Notes under the pieces: generated by a model
Databases searched by the model: none
What the model saw: the letters and a program-made list of their open reading frames with translations, nothing else
What the model was told of the DNA's origin: nothing
Shown here: one piece after another, positions 25,185 to 32,117 of the stretch
Position numbering within the stretch: the first letter of the stretch is position 1
Layout of the letters: the number at the start of each line of letters is the position of its first letter
IMG/VR virus record: IMGVR_UViG_3300047353_000733
Coordinates: 1 to 32,658 of that record
Source: a virus
DNA: 32,658 nt
Reading direction: 5' to 3' (one strand)
Position numbers and translations under genes: made by a program

Positions 25185-25353
25185 TAGATTGTTGTGCCTT
25201 TAAATTCTGCTCTTCAATAAATGTTTCTAATAAACTAAGGTAAATGTCCCTTTCCCAAGGGATCATATTTTCAATATCACTCAAGGAGTATTTATGATGC
25301 TGCATGAGGGCGAAATTAACTTTGTAGTAAGCTACAATATCCTCATGTAACAT
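25174..25353 (-). CDS. gp51: Baseplate hub assembly catalyst gp51-like, 59 aa
   Basis: This short gene starts at the ATG at 25353 (MLHEDIVAYYKVNFALMQHH) and ends with TGA at 25174-25176. FALMQHHKYSLSDIENMIPW followed by ERDIYLSLLETFIEEQN resembles T4-type gp51, which helps assemble the baseplate hub and is not found in the finished virion. Its place directly after gp26 (2 bp gap) and before the hub genes matches the T4 order 26-51-27. The last 11 bp overlap the next gene. Confidence 0.78.
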   Translation of the reverse strand: MLHEDIVAYYKVNFALMQHHKYSLSDIENMIPWERDIYLSLLETFIEEQNLKAQQSNGY

Positions 25354-25355
25354 CG

Positions 25356-26069
25356 CTAGCTGAAAAAAGATGCTAATCCCTCAAGTACGATCTCATTTTC
25401 TACATTAGTATTTGGGTTCTCAAATTTAACAGTATGAGAAAGCTTAGGCATAGTATTAAAGAATGATTCGATTTGTTTGAACTGAGAAGAATTCAAACCC
25501 TCAATAAATTCAATCCATTCCTTCTTAGGTGTATCCTTTGACTCCCAAGTCTCATCATCAGAGTAAATCATATCAACACAAGATGCAATGACATCGAATG
25601 ATGCATTGAGATCAAGACCGGCACCAAAGTTTTGACTAATGAACTCTCCAAGAGATGGATACTTCATCCTCAGAGTTAAAGTATCGTCTAATTTGATATC
25701 TCGATTATGTTCAGGATAATCAATAACCTGAATTTCATCAATATAGACTGTCAAGGGAACTTTAGTTTCTCCATCATCCTGACAGGTAACAATAACATCA
25801 ATAGATTCTCCAACTGACTTGCCACGAACATTCAAAAATAGATATTCAATATCAAAAGTAGAGAGTTCATTTACTTTCACACCACGAGTGATGATACATG
25901 CGGTGAGAACATCTTTAATAGCTCTCGCAATCTGTTCAATGTCCTCGCTCTCCATAGCCAAAACAAGAACTTTTTCTTCTTTGACTAGGAATGGGCGATA
26001 CTTAATTTTTTTCTTTGTGGACGGAATAACCAACTCAAATGTCGGAGTTGCAATCTTTGGTAAAGACAT
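25356..26069 (-). CDS. gp26: Baseplate hub subunit gp26-like
   Basis: 237 residues of the T4 baseplate family (gp26 type; T4 gp26 is about 208). Start MSLPKIATPTFELVIPSTKK, then KYRPFLVKEEKVLVLAMES, the conserved front of the family, then STFDIEYLFLNVRGKSVGE and FDVIASCVDMIYSDDE in the middle, and a helical end. It lies 25 bp after gp54, with a late-promoter motif overlapping the gp54 stop, and runs straight into gp51. It functions in the central hub of the baseplate. Confidence 0.85.
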   Translation of the reverse strand: MSLPKIATPTFELVIPSTKKKIKYRPFLVKEEKVLVLAMESEDIEQIARAIKDVLTACIITRGVKVNELSTFDIEYLFLNVRGKSVGESIDVIVTCQDDGETKVPLTVYIDEIQVIDYPEHNRDIKLDDTLTLRMKYPSLGEFISQNFGAGLDLNASFDVIASCVDMIYSDDETWESKDTPKKEWIEFIEGLNSSQFKQIESFFNTMPKLSHTVKFENPNTNVENEIVLEGLASFFS

Positions 26070-26088
26070 AATAATTGTTCAGTAATTT

Positions 26089-26095
26089 TATTTAT
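26089..26095 (-). promoter_or_regulatory. Late promoter motif ATAAATA for gp26
   Basis: The minus strand reads AATAAATAAAA, overlapping the last bases of gp54 (stop at 26095-26097), about 20 bp before gp26. Confidence 0.55.
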
Positions 26096-26919
26096 TAGGG
26101 TCTAAAAGGTATTACCTCAAGAGGTTGAGCCCTAGGAGAGTTATTCTGATCAGTTTTTGCAGCTAGTCCACTATCTCCATTAGGATCACTGGTGTATTCT
26201 CCCCCCGTCATATAGTCATATAACATATCATTTTGAGCAAGGTCTCTATTATCATCCACAGACCATTTAGTTGCAACATCTCTCTGATCTGAACGGGTAT
26301 CTAGACTATCAATACTTCCAAGAACATATCTATCATAACTGAAAGTCACAGTAATTTCTAGAACTCGATTAGTTCCATAATCTACTGCAGATGGGACGAT
26401 ATTAACTGGGAACGCATTGATGAAGGTATAGTCTATCTTCTGGAAGTGATCTTTGTCAAATTTACTTACACCCATTTGACTACACTTATAGTTGTCGGGA
26501 AACAACATTCTACTGTAATAGGCTTTTTTATCTTGACTTACTTCTCCACCACTTGCAATAAATTCTTGCCATAGTTGGAAGAACTTTAACACAAGATAGT
26601 TCTTATCAACAATAAAAGTGAATGAACTATCGGTAAAGACTCTTGTGTGGGCATACTTTTGGACGATTCCCATGTAATTGCCTTTTATTTGTGCGGTAGC
26701 AAAAGCAGCCCCAGGAAGTTCTGCTCCCTTACACAACAAATTTAACTCCCTGGTAAGAAAATACCGAGAAAGTAAAGGTTCCTTCGCTTGAACATAATTT
26801 AATAAACCGGTTGGAAAAGCCAGAAGTTGAAACTCAAAATGATTCGTTGTAGCTACATTCGTAAACAACGATTTTATTTCTGTTGTGGTTCTTTTCCTGG
26901 GGTAATTTCGTCTAGGCAC
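26095..26919 (-). CDS. gp54: Baseplate tail-tube initiator gp54-like, GTG start
   Basis: 274 residues beginning at a GTG (26917-26919) preceded by AAGGT. The sequence has the fold signals of tube-type proteins: FEFQLLAFPTGLLNYVQ, the ELPGAAFATAQIKGNY segment, a TFIVDKNYLVLKFFQLWQEF helix, and the C-terminal NAFPVNIVPSAVDYG - LEITVTFSYDRYV pair typical of tail-tube subunits (gp19) and gp54. T4 gp54 is about 320 residues. With gp48 nearby on the opposite strand, gp54 is the better label than gp19. It begins a long minus-strand operon; on the other side of 26920-26947 gp4 starts in the opposite direction. Confidence 0.72.
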   Translation of the reverse strand: MPRRNYPRKRTTTEIKSLFTNVATTNHFEFQLLAFPTGLLNYVQAKEPLLSRYFLTRELNLLCKGAELPGAAFATAQIKGNYMGIVQKYAHTRVFTDSSFTFIVDKNYLVLKFFQLWQEFIASGGEVSQDKKAYYSRMLFPDNYKCSQMGVSKFDKDHFQKIDYTFINAFPVNIVPSAVDYGTNRVLEITVTFSYDRYVLGSIDSLDTRSDQRDVATKWSVDDNRDLAQNDMLYDYMTGGEYTSDPNGDSGLAAKTDQNNSPRAQPLEVIPFRP

Positions 26920-26920
26920 A

Positions 26921-26927
26921 CTAAATA
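26921..26927 (+). promoter_or_regulatory. Late promoter motif CTAAATA for gp4
   Basis: Plus-strand CTAAATA, 20 bp before the gp4 ATG at 26948. Confidence 0.6.
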
Positions 26928-26939
26928 CCTTAGGTTAAC

Positions 26940-26947
26940 TGTTTATA
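26940..26947 (-). promoter_or_regulatory. Possible late promoter TATAAACA for gp54
   Basis: The minus strand reads TATAAACA, one mismatch from the T4 late motif TATAAATA, 20 bp before the gp54 GTG. It faces away from the gp4 promoter, so this short gap would hold a divergent late pair. Confidence 0.45.
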
Positions 26948-27382
26948 ATGGCGTATAAAGGTAGATTTCAACCTAGCAATATTGAAAAATATCGAGGAGA
27001 CCATCGCTCTATTATTTATCGCAGTTTATGGGAACGAAAGTTCATGGTTTACTGTGATAGAAATGAAAACATTCTTGAATGGGGCAGTGAGGAGATTGTT
27101 ATCCCATATCGCTCTCCTCTAGATGGAAGAATTCATAGATATTTTCCAGATTTCTATATCAAAGTTCGCGAAAACACGGGAAATATTAAAAGATATATTA
27201 TAGAAGTGAAACCAAAAAAGCAGTGTATTGAACCAAAGGTACAAAAGCAACGAACTAAAACATACATCCGTGAAGTTGCTGAGTATGCTAAAAATCAAGC
27301 GAAGTGGAAAGCTGCTACTGAATATTGCAAGGATAGATTATTTCAATTTAAAATCTTAACAGAGGACAATTTAGGTGTATGA
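26948..27382 (+). CDS. gp4: Head completion protein gp4-like (TnsA-type nuclease fold)
   Basis: 144 residues, near the usual T4 gp4 size. The sequence fits a TnsA/PD-(D/E)XK fold: SLWERKFMVYCDRN with E29, then EEIVIPYRSPLDGRIHRYFP leading to D68, and IIEVKPKK with E86 and K88 as the catalytic E-x-K. gp4 acts late in head maturation, preparing the DNA-filled head for tail joining. The gene is first in a plus-strand unit of gp4, 115-aa, gp48 and gp53. Its TGA overlaps the next ATG as ATGA. Confidence 0.88.
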   Translation: MAYKGRFQPSNIEKYRGDHRSIIYRSLWERKFMVYCDRNENILEWGSEEIVIPYRSPLDGRIHRYFPDFYIKVRENTGNIKRYIIEVKPKKQCIEPKVQKQRTKTYIREVAEYAKNQAKWKAATEYCKDRLFQFKILTEDNLGV

Positions 27383-27726
27383 GCAGGTTACAACCCGTAA
27401 TAGATGAATTTATCGGTTTAGAACAACCAGAAGATATTTTTATTAAACTTATGGAAGTTCTAGATGACTTAGAAGTTATTCCAGAACCTGGAAAATTCTA
27501 TACATTCATATATCAAGCAAAGACACCAAACATAAGATATGATGAGTTTCCATTAATTGCCTGTACTAGTGTAGATAGATGGGGATTCACTGGTTTCAAT
27601 TTTCACTGGGCTGAATCTAGGAATTATACTTGGCAAGAAGTACAAAGTCAATTATATGTCATCAACTCCAACGAACTTGAGGATGCTAGATCTTTATCAT
27701 ATGCAAAATTCAAAATGTCCACATAA
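27379..27726 (+). CDS. Conserved-looking phage protein between gp4 and gp48, 115 aa
   Basis: Begins MSRLQPVIDEFIGLEQPEDI with a 4 bp overlap with gp4, so translation is coupled. The middle holds GKFYTFIYQAKTPNIRYDEF and PLIACTSVDRWGFTGFNFHW, aromatic-rich beta segments; the end is NELEDARSLSYAKFKMST. No catalytic motif recognised. Position within structural genes suggests a virion or assembly role. Its stop (TAA at 27724-27726) lies inside the gp48 late-promoter motif. Confidence 0.75.
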   Translation: MSRLQPVIDEFIGLEQPEDIFIKLMEVLDDLEVIPEPGKFYTFIYQAKTPNIRYDEFPLIACTSVDRWGFTGFNFHWAESRNYTWQEVQSQLYVINSNELEDARSLSYAKFKMST

Positions 27727-27729
27727 ATA
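27723..27729 (+). promoter_or_regulatory. Late promoter motif ATAAATA for gp48
   Basis: ATAAATA on the plus strand, containing the stop codon of the 115-residue gene, 15 bp before gp48. Confidence 0.55.
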
Positions 27730-27744
27730 ACTAATAAAAAACGG

Positions 27745-28656
27745 ATGGCTCATCCACAACTACTTAGATACCCTCTCGATATTATAGACTCTACAACAGA
27801 CTATATGTTTTTAGAGGTTATGGAATATGTGCCTTCACAACTACCTACTTTTGCTGCAGGTAGTGGTAAAAGAAAACCGGGAACAGGAACTGATGTTTTT
27901 GCATCGGCAGGTACGAAAGCAAAACAAAGTATTATCTTACCAATACCAAATTCTATCGCATCAGTAAATAGAACTGGTTGGGGAGAAAGTAAAATATCCG
28001 CACTTGCTGGTGCAGGACTTAAAGCAGCAGGATTGGCAGTTGATGCAGCTACGGGTAGGGTTGATGATTTAGGTGGATCAGCTGTTAATTTTGCCTCCAG
28101 AGAACTTCAAGGGTTGGATGGCGCTGGTGGTGGATTTGATTTGTATAGAAAATATTTTAAAACACAAGCTCAGAGAGCGATTGTTAATGCAGTTGCAGGA
28201 ACTTCGATTGGATTAAATGATGTTCTTGGTAGACAAGCTGGTCAGATTATAAATCAAAATGTAGAACTACTGTTTAATAGTGTGTCTATTAGACCTTTTG
28301 GATTCAACTGGGATTTGACTCCTAGAAATATAAAAGAATCAAAATCAGTCCTACAAATCATAAAAACTCTTAAAAGGACATCTGCAGCAAAGTCAGCAAA
28401 AGGTGCAAACGCATTCTTACAAGCACCGGATGTTTTTAGACTCAGCTATAAGAAAGGAACTGCAGATCAAAAATATCTGAATAAATTTAAATTATGTGCC
28501 CTAACAAGTGTTGGAGTGGATTACACGGGTTCTGGTATTCACGCAACATATAATGATGGGACGCCGATTCATTATAGGTTGAATTTATCATTTACTGAGC
28601 TTGAACCAGTATATGCCGAAGATTATGACGATAACTACAACGACGCAGGATTCTAA
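27745..28656 (+). CDS. gp48: Baseplate tail-tube cap gp48-like
   Basis: 303 residues. The N-terminus (RYPLDIIDSTTDYMFLEVME) resembles gp48 and tube-cap proteins; a Gly/Ala-rich middle follows; the C-terminal segment is strongly structural-protein-like: APDVFRLSYKKGTADQKYLN, FKLCALTSVGVDYTGSGIHA, RLNLSFTELEPVYAEDYDD. gp48 caps the baseplate and, with gp54, starts tail-tube growth. The gene ends in TAATG with gp53. Confidence 0.85.
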   Translation: MAHPQLLRYPLDIIDSTTDYMFLEVMEYVPSQLPTFAAGSGKRKPGTGTDVFASAGTKAKQSIILPIPNSIASVNRTGWGESKISALAGAGLKAAGLAVDAATGRVDDLGGSAVNFASRELQGLDGAGGGFDLYRKYFKTQAQRAIVNAVAGTSIGLNDVLGRQAGQIINQNVELLFNSVSIRPFGFNWDLTPRNIKESKSVLQIIKTLKRTSAAKSAKGANAFLQAPDVFRLSYKKGTADQKYLNKFKLCALTSVGVDYTGSGIHATYNDGTPIHYRLNLSFTELEPVYAEDYDDNYNDAGF

Positions 28657-29297
28657 TGGCTAGTCACTCATACTTCAATCTTTTACCAAACTTCCAATAC
28701 CTCAACCCCAATCAATCTGGTGGTAGAAAGAAGCAATATGTGGAGGTAAAGAATCTTTTTACGCGAATGAAGATCAGAGACTCTGTTTCTGAGTTTGCAA
28801 CTAACCTGACAAAATACAGTGTTGCTGAAAATCAACGACCTGATGATGTCGCTAATGAATTATATGGTGATCCGCACTATGATTGGGTAGTTTTATTGAC
28901 TTCCAATATCATCAATGTTAGAGATGAATGGCCATTATCATCTAGACAATTATATGATATCATGTATGACAAGTATGAGGAAAATCTAAATTCTACTCGC
29001 CACTATGAAACAAAAGAAACAAGAGATTCTCAAGGAAGGCTTTTAATTCCTGGTGGTCAGGTTGTTGATTCTACATTTAGAATTCCAAACCCAGACTCTT
29101 TTGGTCAAGAGATTAACCCAACTGTTGGAGTTTCTAATTGGCTAGTAGAAGTAAGAAAAAACAATAAAAAACGAACGATAAGAGTACTCAGAAGTGAATA
29201 CTTAACATCGTTCGTTAATGAATTTAGAGATTTTCTAGAATATCAAGAATCTTCTCAGTTTGATCCTCAGACTGGAATTAAAATTGCTTCTGACTAA
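28656..29297 (+). CDS. gp53: Baseplate wedge subunit gp53-like
   Basis: 213 residues (T4 gp53 is about 196). Recognised by LPNFQYLNPN near the start and the conserved NQRPDDVANELYGDPHYDWV stretch (59-78) followed by VLLTSNIINVRDEWPLS, which together form the LysM-like fold of the family. gp53 glues adjacent wedges in the baseplate. It overlaps gp48 by one base and its stop interlocks with that of the convergent 134-residue gene (CTAA at 29294-29297). Confidence 0.9.
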   Translation: MASHSYFNLLPNFQYLNPNQSGGRKKQYVEVKNLFTRMKIRDSVSEFATNLTKYSVAENQRPDDVANELYGDPHYDWVVLLTSNIINVRDEWPLSSRQLYDIMYDKYEENLNSTRHYETKETRDSQGRLLIPGGQVVDSTFRIPNPDSFGQEINPTVGVSNWLVEVRKNNKKRTIRVLRSEYLTSFVNEFRDFLEYQESSQFDPQTGIKIASD

Positions 29298-29698
29298 AGA
29301 AGTGCTTCTAGTTGTAATGCCGTAGTTGCAGAATTAATATCAGAATATGGTACGACAGGATTATCTTTCAGTACTGGAGATTCTCCCTTCATTTCTGCTA
29401 GTGCTGTAATCTCTTGGTTCTCGGTTCTGATCTGTAGATACCGACTTTCCAGCTCTTTCTGACACAGATTCTTTGCACTTACAAGATCCACATCCACAGC
29501 TGAATTTGAGTGGTTGTATTTCCATGCGTTTCTGAATACTGTAGAGGGCAATTCGGTATGAGAGATCATCGAATACTCTGATGTAGGTACATCCTTAGAG
29601 ATGATATCTACATCAGAGAGAACACACTGATCTGATGGAATGACGACATTGCAAAATCCGTCAGGACCATTATAAACAATTACTTGAGTGCGTGACAT
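29294..29698 (-). CDS. Phage protein with tail-assembly-like C-terminal motif, 134 aa
   Basis: Begins MSRTQVIVYNGPDGFCNVVI. The central STVFRNAWKYNHSNSAVDVD followed by LVSAKNLCQKELESRYLQIR resembles a motif (FRxAW...VDxxKAkxI...R) found in small proteins near phage tail fibres, often called fibre assembly proteins. That is a weak lead only. It is preceded by a 52-residue gene whose stop lies 2 bp upstream, and it converges on gp53. Confidence 0.6.
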   Translation of the reverse strand: MSRTQVIVYNGPDGFCNVVIPSDQCVLSDVDIISKDVPTSEYSMISHTELPSTVFRNAWKYNHSNSAVDVDLVSAKNLCQKELESRYLQIRTENQEITALAEMKGESPVLKDNPVVPYSDINSATTALQLEALL

Positions 29699-29700
29699 TA

Positions 29701-29859
29701 TCAGGCAGAAGCGACTACAATATTCTGAGCAGTTGGGAAGAGTTGTGTTACTCTTGTTTCTGCCATAGTAGCGGACTCAGCAATTACTTCGAGTCTTTGA
29801 GTATTTGCATTGTCACCGTCATCATATGTGACAATATATCTATTACCGGAGAAAGACAT
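29701..29859 (-). CDS. Small protein downstream of gp32, 52 aa
   Basis: ATG at 29859 (MSFSGNRYIVTYDDGDNANT) to TGA at 29701-29703. Beta-like N-terminus then helix and SATMAETRVTQLFPTAQNIV. No family recognised. Located just behind the late promoter and hairpin after gp32, and coupled to the 134-residue gene (TGATAATG). Likely real given the tight packing. Confidence 0.6.
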   Translation of the reverse strand: MSFSGNRYIVTYDDGDNANTQRLEVIAESATMAETRVTQLFPTAQNIVVASA

Positions 29860-29882
29860 TTTAGATAGGAAAAAACTACGAA

Positions 29883-29900
29883 AGGGAGGTCTCCCTCCCT
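29883..29900 (-). terminator. Hairpin after gp32, possible terminator
   Basis: Perfect 7 bp stem AGGGAGG/CCTCCCT with a 4-base loop (GAGA on the minus strand), 9 bp past the gp32 stop, followed by TTTCG and a T6 run at 29871-29876. The T-tract is interrupted, so termination may be partial. It would separate gp32 from the genes behind it. Confidence 0.55.
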
Positions 29901-29901
29901 A

Positions 29902-29909
29902 TATTTATA
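29902..29909 (-). promoter_or_regulatory. T4-type late promoter TATAAATA
   Basis: Exact TATAAATA on the minus strand between the gp32 stop (29910-29912) and the hairpin at 29883-29900. It would drive the 52- and 134-residue genes late, in parallel with gp32 termination. Confidence 0.65.
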
Positions 29910-30794
29910 TCATTCTTCTGCAAGACGCTGGAAATAGGACAGAGCGTCATCTTCACTCTCTTGAGGAGACATTTGCGTTGTAGAAGATGCCATGATGTCA
30001 GGAGAGTTGAAGTTAGACTCTTCATCAATAACTTCAGGATCAGGAGCCTTAGGAGTAGAAGCTCCTAGGACATAGTTCAGACGAGTCTTCAGTTCATCAT
30101 AAGACTTAAACTGAGAGGGGTCAACTAATTCTGCAAGAGAATATTCCTTCTTCCAGATTGCTTCCATAGCATCATCATCATCCAGGAGAGGTGCTTGACG
30201 AGCAAACTCACTAGAATCATAATTCCAGTATCCTGCAACTTTCTTGATCTTGATCTTAAAGTCAGCACCCTGCCAGAAGTCGAATGGGTTGATTGGTTCT
30301 TCGTCTTCAAACTCGGGTTGCATGGCAGACATGACCTTATCAAAGATCTTCTTACCAAACTTATAGAGGAAGACCCTACCCTCGTTATCAGGGTTTGCAG
30401 GATCTTTTACAACATAGATGTTGGAGTAGTAGGAAAGCTTACGCTTCTGCTTACGAGCAGTTTCTTTATCAGCATCGTTACCACTGTTCCAAAGACTTGA
30501 ATTAAGTTCAGAAACAGGATCTTTGGCACCGCTAGTGGTCAAAGAGTTTTCAATGTACCAACCACCAGGACCTTGGAAGGCATGGGAGTACATCTTTGCC
30601 CATGGCAGGTCTTCACCATCAGGGGCAGGAAGGAAACGGACAACAGCATATCCATTGCCAGCTTTATCGACCTCTGGTTTCCAGAGACGCTCGTCAGCTG
30701 AGTTACCACCCTTATTGGTTTTCTCTACTTCCTTAACCAGTTTAGCGGTTAGTGAACCAAGGGAGGACTGTTTTTTAAGTGATGCGAATGACAT
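29910..30794 (-). CDS. gp32: Single-stranded DNA-binding protein gp32, lacking the zinc cysteines
   Basis: 294 residues (T4: 301). Basic N-terminal part (SFASLKKQSSLGSLTAKLVK) for cooperative binding, then the core: NGYAVVRFLPAPDGEDLPW, SHAFQGPGGWYIENS (70-84), YYSNIYVVKDPANPDNEGRV (122-141) and YKFGKKIFDK, all close to T4 gp32. The acidic C-terminus (ESEDDALSYFQRLAEE) fits partner recruitment. In T4 a His and three Cys bind zinc; here the matching place reads TSGAKDPVSELN and the whole chain has no cysteine, although H71 remains. gp32 coats replicating and recombining DNA. A consensus host-type promoter lies upstream. Confidence 0.93.
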   Translation of the reverse strand: MSFASLKKQSSLGSLTAKLVKEVEKTNKGGNSADERLWKPEVDKAGNGYAVVRFLPAPDGEDLPWAKMYSHAFQGPGGWYIENSLTTSGAKDPVSELNSSLWNSGNDADKETARKQKRKLSYYSNIYVVKDPANPDNEGRVFLYKFGKKIFDKVMSAMQPEFEDEEPINPFDFWQGADFKIKIKKVAGYWNYDSSEFARQAPLLDDDDAMEAIWKKEYSLAELVDPSQFKSYDELKTRLNYVLGASTPKAPDPEVIDEESNFNSPDIMASSTTQMSPQESEDDALSYFQRLAEE

Positions 30795-30834
30795 TAGATT
30801 TGGCCTGTAATTGGATTTGGCTTGTTACTGGTCT

Positions 30835-30864
30835 ATTATAGGGCGACAGTGCTCCCATTGTCAA
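30835..30864 (-). promoter_or_regulatory. Host sigma70-type promoter for gp32
   Basis: On the minus strand TTGACA (30859-30864), an 18 bp spacer and TATAAT (30835-30840), both hexamers exact. Its -10 box ends 40 bp before the gp32 ATG. The -35 lies within the last codons of the DUF1825 gene. It would allow early expression by host RNA polymerase. Confidence 0.8.
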
Positions 30865-31190
30865 GAGATCTGCTCTCTGACTTTTGTTAAGGTTTTCTGC
30901 ATGTTGCCGAAAAGAACCGCACAATCAACATCCTTGGGGAACCCCATCATGATAGCTGATTTGCGGACACTCTCACGCATCTCTTGTGCGCGAGGATCGT
31001 CAGACAGTGACATCCTTGTATACAGAATTCTCTGTTTTTCTAGTAATTTATCGAGTTTATCAATATGCTCGATTTTCTCTTCACGATCTAATTCGCCAAA
31101 AGAAAACACTTCAGTATAGATTTCTTCCTGAAGTTCATTAATTTCCTGTAATTCCTCTTGAACGAGTTCTGAGTCGAAAAAATCTGACAT
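30861..31190 (-). CDS. DUF1825-family protein, 109 aa
   Basis: The N-terminus FFDSELVQEELQEINELQEE, the central FGELDREEKIEHIDKLDKLL, KQRILYTRMSLSDDP and the Met-rich C-terminus match what I recall of DUF1825, a small helical family conserved in cyanobacteria with unknown function. The protein is almost entirely helical and acidic. In T4 the gp33-gp32 neighbourhood holds gp59; here this gene occupies the place between gp33 and gp32. The gp32 promoter -35 overlaps its 3' end. A late-promoter motif (31211-31217) lies upstream. Probably acquired from a cyanobacterial host. Confidence 0.75.
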   Translation of the reverse strand: MSDFFDSELVQEELQEINELQEEIYTEVFSFGELDREEKIEHIDKLDKLLEKQRILYTRMSLSDDPRAQEMRESVRKSAIMMGFPKDVDCAVLFGNMQKTLTKVREQIS

Positions 31191-31210
31191 CTTTCTTATT
31201 TGCCTTGGAT

Positions 31211-31217
31211 TATTTAG
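31211..31217 (-). promoter_or_regulatory. Late promoter motif CTAAATA for the DUF1825 gene
   Basis: The minus strand reads CTAAATA with the gp33 stop codon (31214-31216) inside it, 21 bp before the ATG at 31190. Confidence 0.55.
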
Positions 31218-31468
31218 AGCGGTAGTTTTGCTCTAGTGGTCTTCTTCATAAAATTAAGATCTTGAGCGTCACGCTTCAATTTCTCTTTTAGTGGTTTTGA
31301 AATCAGTTTACTAATAGAATCAACTTCTATATTATTCTCCTCACAAAAAAGCACAATAGCTTCAATGTAATTCATTTTTTCTTTTAATACAAGAGTCTCT
31401 ATTTCTAAAGAGAACTTTGCAGCATTCATGAACTTTTTGCCCAATGCCTTTGTTAATTCATTTTCCAT
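31214..31468 (-). CDS. gp33: Late-promoter transcription coactivator gp33-like, 84 aa
   Basis: 84 residues, shorter than T4 gp33 (112). AAKFSLEIETLVLKEKMNYI and EAIVLFCEENNIEVDSISKL followed by SKPLKEKLKRDAQDLNFM resemble gp33, which bridges RNA polymerase and the sliding clamp at late promoters. The C-terminus (KKTTRAKLPL) is basic. Place beside gp32 agrees with T4 (33-59-32 order). The ATG overlaps the nuclease gene by 11 bp. The CTAAATA motifs in this window would be its targets. Confidence 0.72.
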   Translation of the reverse strand: MENELTKALGKKFMNAAKFSLEIETLVLKEKMNYIEAIVLFCEENNIEVDSISKLISKPLKEKLKRDAQDLNFMKKTTRAKLPL

Positions 31469-32117
31469 TTAAGTGATACTCCGCGAAGTTTCTGATGTAT
31501 TTGGTAAGTAACTTCATGTACTTAAGTTTATCATACTCTTGATACACTTTGCAAGACCCATCTTCACATGCCATGATAATGACAAACTTTTTGACAGGTG
31601 TGCCAGTCAGTTCATAGTACATACAAGCATAAGCTGCACATTGAACAAGATATCCTTCAATCCACTTATATGGTTTAGGTTTTGCCGATGTTTTGAAGTC
31701 AATAACTGCTAGTTCTCCATCATACTCAGCAATACAATCTACAGTACCAGCAACTCCTAATTGCTCACTATACAAAGATCCCTCTAGAGTGTGAATATTA
31801 CTAATCCGATTTAGATCAGGTTTGGCAATTTTAAACAAAAATTCAGGAAGAGGCTTTACCTTAGGGAGAGCATCATTCTTTAGATAATGCTCTGTAAGAG
31901 TGTGCATATCTGTACCACGACTCGTAGAGAGTTTAGTTTTTAGATTTGCTGCCTCTTCTCCAACTCTTTTCCGCCATTTGATGAAAATTTCTCTATTATA
32001 AAAACTGATAATAGAGGTAATGGATACCATCTTTGTGTCAGGTGTTTCATAATATCGTACACCATCAATGGTGTTCCTCTCTAACCGAGGAAGTTCAATT
32101 TCAAGATGATTAAACAT
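31458..32117 (-). CDS. PD-(D/E)XK exonuclease-like protein, 219 aa
   Basis: RecB/MGME1-type nuclease fold. Visible: SRGTDMHTLTEHYLK with H72, LEGSLYSEQLGVAGTVDCIA with E112 and D127, the catalytic LAVIDFKTS with D140 and K142, and QCAAYACMYYE with Q159 and Y163. This motif set is typical of single-strand exonucleases of the RecB family. It lies between phoH (TAATG overlap) and gp33 (11 bp overlap), in the replication and transcription block. A role in DNA recombination or host DNA breakdown is likely but not shown. Confidence 0.85.
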   Translation of the reverse strand: MFNHLEIELPRLERNTIDGVRYYETPDTKMVSITSIISFYNREIFIKWRKRVGEEAANLKTKLSTSRGTDMHTLTEHYLKNDALPKVKPLPEFLFKIAKPDLNRISNIHTLEGSLYSEQLGVAGTVDCIAEYDGELAVIDFKTSAKPKPYKWIEGYLVQCAAYACMYYELTGTPVKKFVIIMACEDGSCKVYQEYDKLKYMKLLTKYIRNFAEYHLNGK

